NCBI GenBank assembly: GCA_003864495.1
Contig: ML133436.1
Span: 4,568,212 to 4,632,211 of the forward strand
Length of the DNA stretch: 64,000 bases
Direction: 5' to 3'
DNA from: Nemopilema nomurai
Taxonomy: Eukaryota > Cnidaria > Scyphozoa > Rhizostomeae > Rhizostomatidae
Shown: piece by piece, positions 62,270 through 64,000 of the stretch
How positions within the stretch are numbered: position 1 is the stretch's first letter
How the letters are laid out: each line of letters opens with the position of its first letter
Made by a program: the position numbers and the translations under genes
The notes under the pieces: model-generated
What the model was told of the DNA's origin: nothing
The model's input: only the letters and a program-made list of their open reading frames with translations
The model's database searches: none

Positions 62270-64000
62270 ATGGCTTTACGAAAAAGTAGGAGTTCCAAGA
62301 ATATCTTGTTTACCATTTTTGCTTTTGAGATTGGCTTGAACCAAAAACAATCACTGCAACACTTTGCTGAGGAAAGCGTAGCTACAGAATTTCCTAGTCG
62401 TTATGTGAGACATTCATGTTTATTCTTATTTGATTGCTGTAAGAAAGGTTTTCAAGCTTGTCCATGTTCCCCTCTTCTTCAAAACAGAAACTTGTTTGAA
62501 ATATCTAATATGAGAATTTACAATCCTTGTGGAGTCAAGTGGAAGAATAACACAATCATGTTACCTAATCATGCATATACAAGTATGCTTCAATTTGTTT
62601 AGAATTGCTTCAAACTCAGGTTAAATACAGTTGCCTTAATGTCATTACCTCATGATAACATATTTTCCTTTCAGTCTGTCTAAATATCTTTATTAGTTTT
62701 TGTTGAATTCAACATCAGGTTGTTGGCCAAATTTTATGCAAGCCACTAAATTATTAGAAATCATGGACCTTACGCTTAAGAATCTTTTGTTAGGGGCTGC
62801 CAGATTATGTGGAAAATGAAATTGATTTTCTAGAATACATTTGCCTCCAAACAACACAATATTTGGAAACTATTGAAGTTGTTGGCATTCTAATTTTAGC
62901 AGTACCAGCCTCACGCCAAGTCCACATTCCTGATTACATTTAGCCCAGACAGGTGAGTCATCAGTTGACATTTTGAAGCAGTGAACTGCAGACTACACAA
63001 TGACTCATCCACATAATTTGTATCAGCTATGTTGTGCTACATTGACCCATTGATAATGCAGATTTGCTTGCTTGAATCTAGACGCTTGAGGCGTTTGTGG
63101 CAATTGGAAGCAAAGCAAATGCATCTCTATCCAGTTATCTCTATTCTGAGTATCAATTGCATGTCTTTTTAAAAAGGCCCCAAGGTTCAGCAAAAGTGGT
63201 TGCTGTTGTCTACTTACATTCATTCTTCTAATAGATCGAAAGTAGCAGTGTCCCATTGTGATCACACGATAAAAATATTTGACATCCGATCCACTCAGTT
63301 GGTCACTTCTTTGACTGGACATTCGAGAACAGCTTGGACCATCTCTTACCACCCGTACCACAACCACATTCTCGCTTCAGGATCCCTAGCTGGTGAAGTG
63401 AAAGTTTGGGATGTTGATGTAAGTTCTACTAACCGCACTTGCGAATGCCAAACTAGTAGCCGTTTTTGTTCCCGTTATTTCATTGTGAGGGAAATCACTT
63501 GCTCTTAGGCAAAATCGTTTTTTGGATGACAACTGTCCCATTTTTATTGATTTATTTTTTTATAAGACCGTTGGATTTCAATTATTTAATGCAGGTCTAG
63601 TTTTGTACCTTGTCATGCTGAACCTTGCTTTTTATCTCTTTTTATTCCTTTATGAATCTAGTCCACTTTTTATTGTTGTTATTTAGCTTTGTTTACCTTT
63701 TTTACCATTGTTTTTGGTGGCACAGCTTTTCTCCGTGGAATTAATCTTTATAAGGTAATCTGTTTCCTTGCCATCTACTTGTTGGTCAACATTTTTTTAG
63801 ACTGATTAGCGACTACTAGGCTCATTTGTTATTACTGCTCATATCGTTTTAGACTGGGCACTGTCAGTCGTTTGATGTTGCAAAAGGACACGTGATATCA
63901 TCTCTCTCCTTTCACCCCAACGAGGACATTCTGACGGTCGCATTTACAAATAAATTGTACTTTCTCAATTGGAAAACTGGGGACATAATTCACTACTGTG
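62270..64000 (+). CDS. AMBRA1: AMBRA1, N-terminal WD40 part (truncated by window end)
   Basis: AMBRA1 is a WD40 protein that supports BECN1-dependent autophagy and acts as a DCAF substrate receptor for CUL4-DDB1, for example on D-type cyclins. Four coding exons are visible: 62270-62404 (ATG just after acceptor TTTTTCTAG at 62261), 62900-62952, 63235-63418 and 63853 to the window end. Phases agree. Sequence marks are STFLITFSPDR, KVAVSHCDHTIKIFDI, LTGHSRTAWTISYHP, ILASGSLAGEVKVWD, HVISSLSFHP and LNWKTGDIIHYC. They match the first WD repeats of AMBRA1. The first exon (RSSKNILFTIFAF) is the weakest part. The rest of the gene, including the C-terminal WD40 half, lies beyond the window. Confidence 0.85.

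Overview
The window is animal nuclear DNA. It is AT-rich and intron-dense, has GT-AG introns throughout, and its orthologues are animal-type: AK5, PIGK, COQ4, DDX39B/UAP56, CFAP157, AMBRA1 and a suppressor-APC-domain protein. Two intronless AA15 lytic polysaccharide monooxygenase genes, three adenylate kinase domains in the AK5-like gene, and many short DNA transposons suggest a marine invertebrate. A cnidarian is my best guess, but the sequence alone does not settle the phylum. No rRNA, tRNA gene, CRISPR or bacterial operon was seen.

Layout. 1-3.8 kb: mostly gene-poor, with a possible two-exon death-effector-like gene on the minus strand and a cluster of GTGAGAA motifs. 3.8-11.3 kb: two tandem paralogues encoding secreted-then-membrane-anchored proteins with two six-cysteine repeats and a short tail; I do not recognise the family. 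11.3-16.8 kb: repeat-bearing DNA, then a minus-strand SAPCD-like gene. 17.7-19.8 kb: a TIR transposon. 20.2-27.8 kb: PIGK (minus) in 12 exons, with a hAT-like element and a minisatellite in its introns. 29.0-41.0 kb: AK5-like gene (plus) in 15 exons. 41.9-45.4 kb: COQ4 (minus, 8 exons). 46.1-50.6 kb: DDX39B (plus, 8 exons), head to head with COQ4. 52.1-58.4 kb: CFAP157 (plus, 6 exons) flanked by an AA15 LPMO on each side. 62.3-64.0 kb: the 5' part of AMBRA1, cut by the window end.

Most neighbours are unrelated housekeeping genes, as usual in animal genomes, with several divergent promoter pairs (PIGK/AK5, COQ4/DDX39B, LPMO/CFAP157). CFAP157 and the AK5-like protein are both plausible ciliary proteins. 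Exon models were built by hand from protein similarity recalled from known families, splice consensus and phase. All multi-exon models except the SAPCD-like one and the second AK5 domain close in frame. The two items most worth following are the novel two-repeat Cys-rich receptor-like family and the AK5-like gene, whose central kinase domain has a one-base phase conflict.
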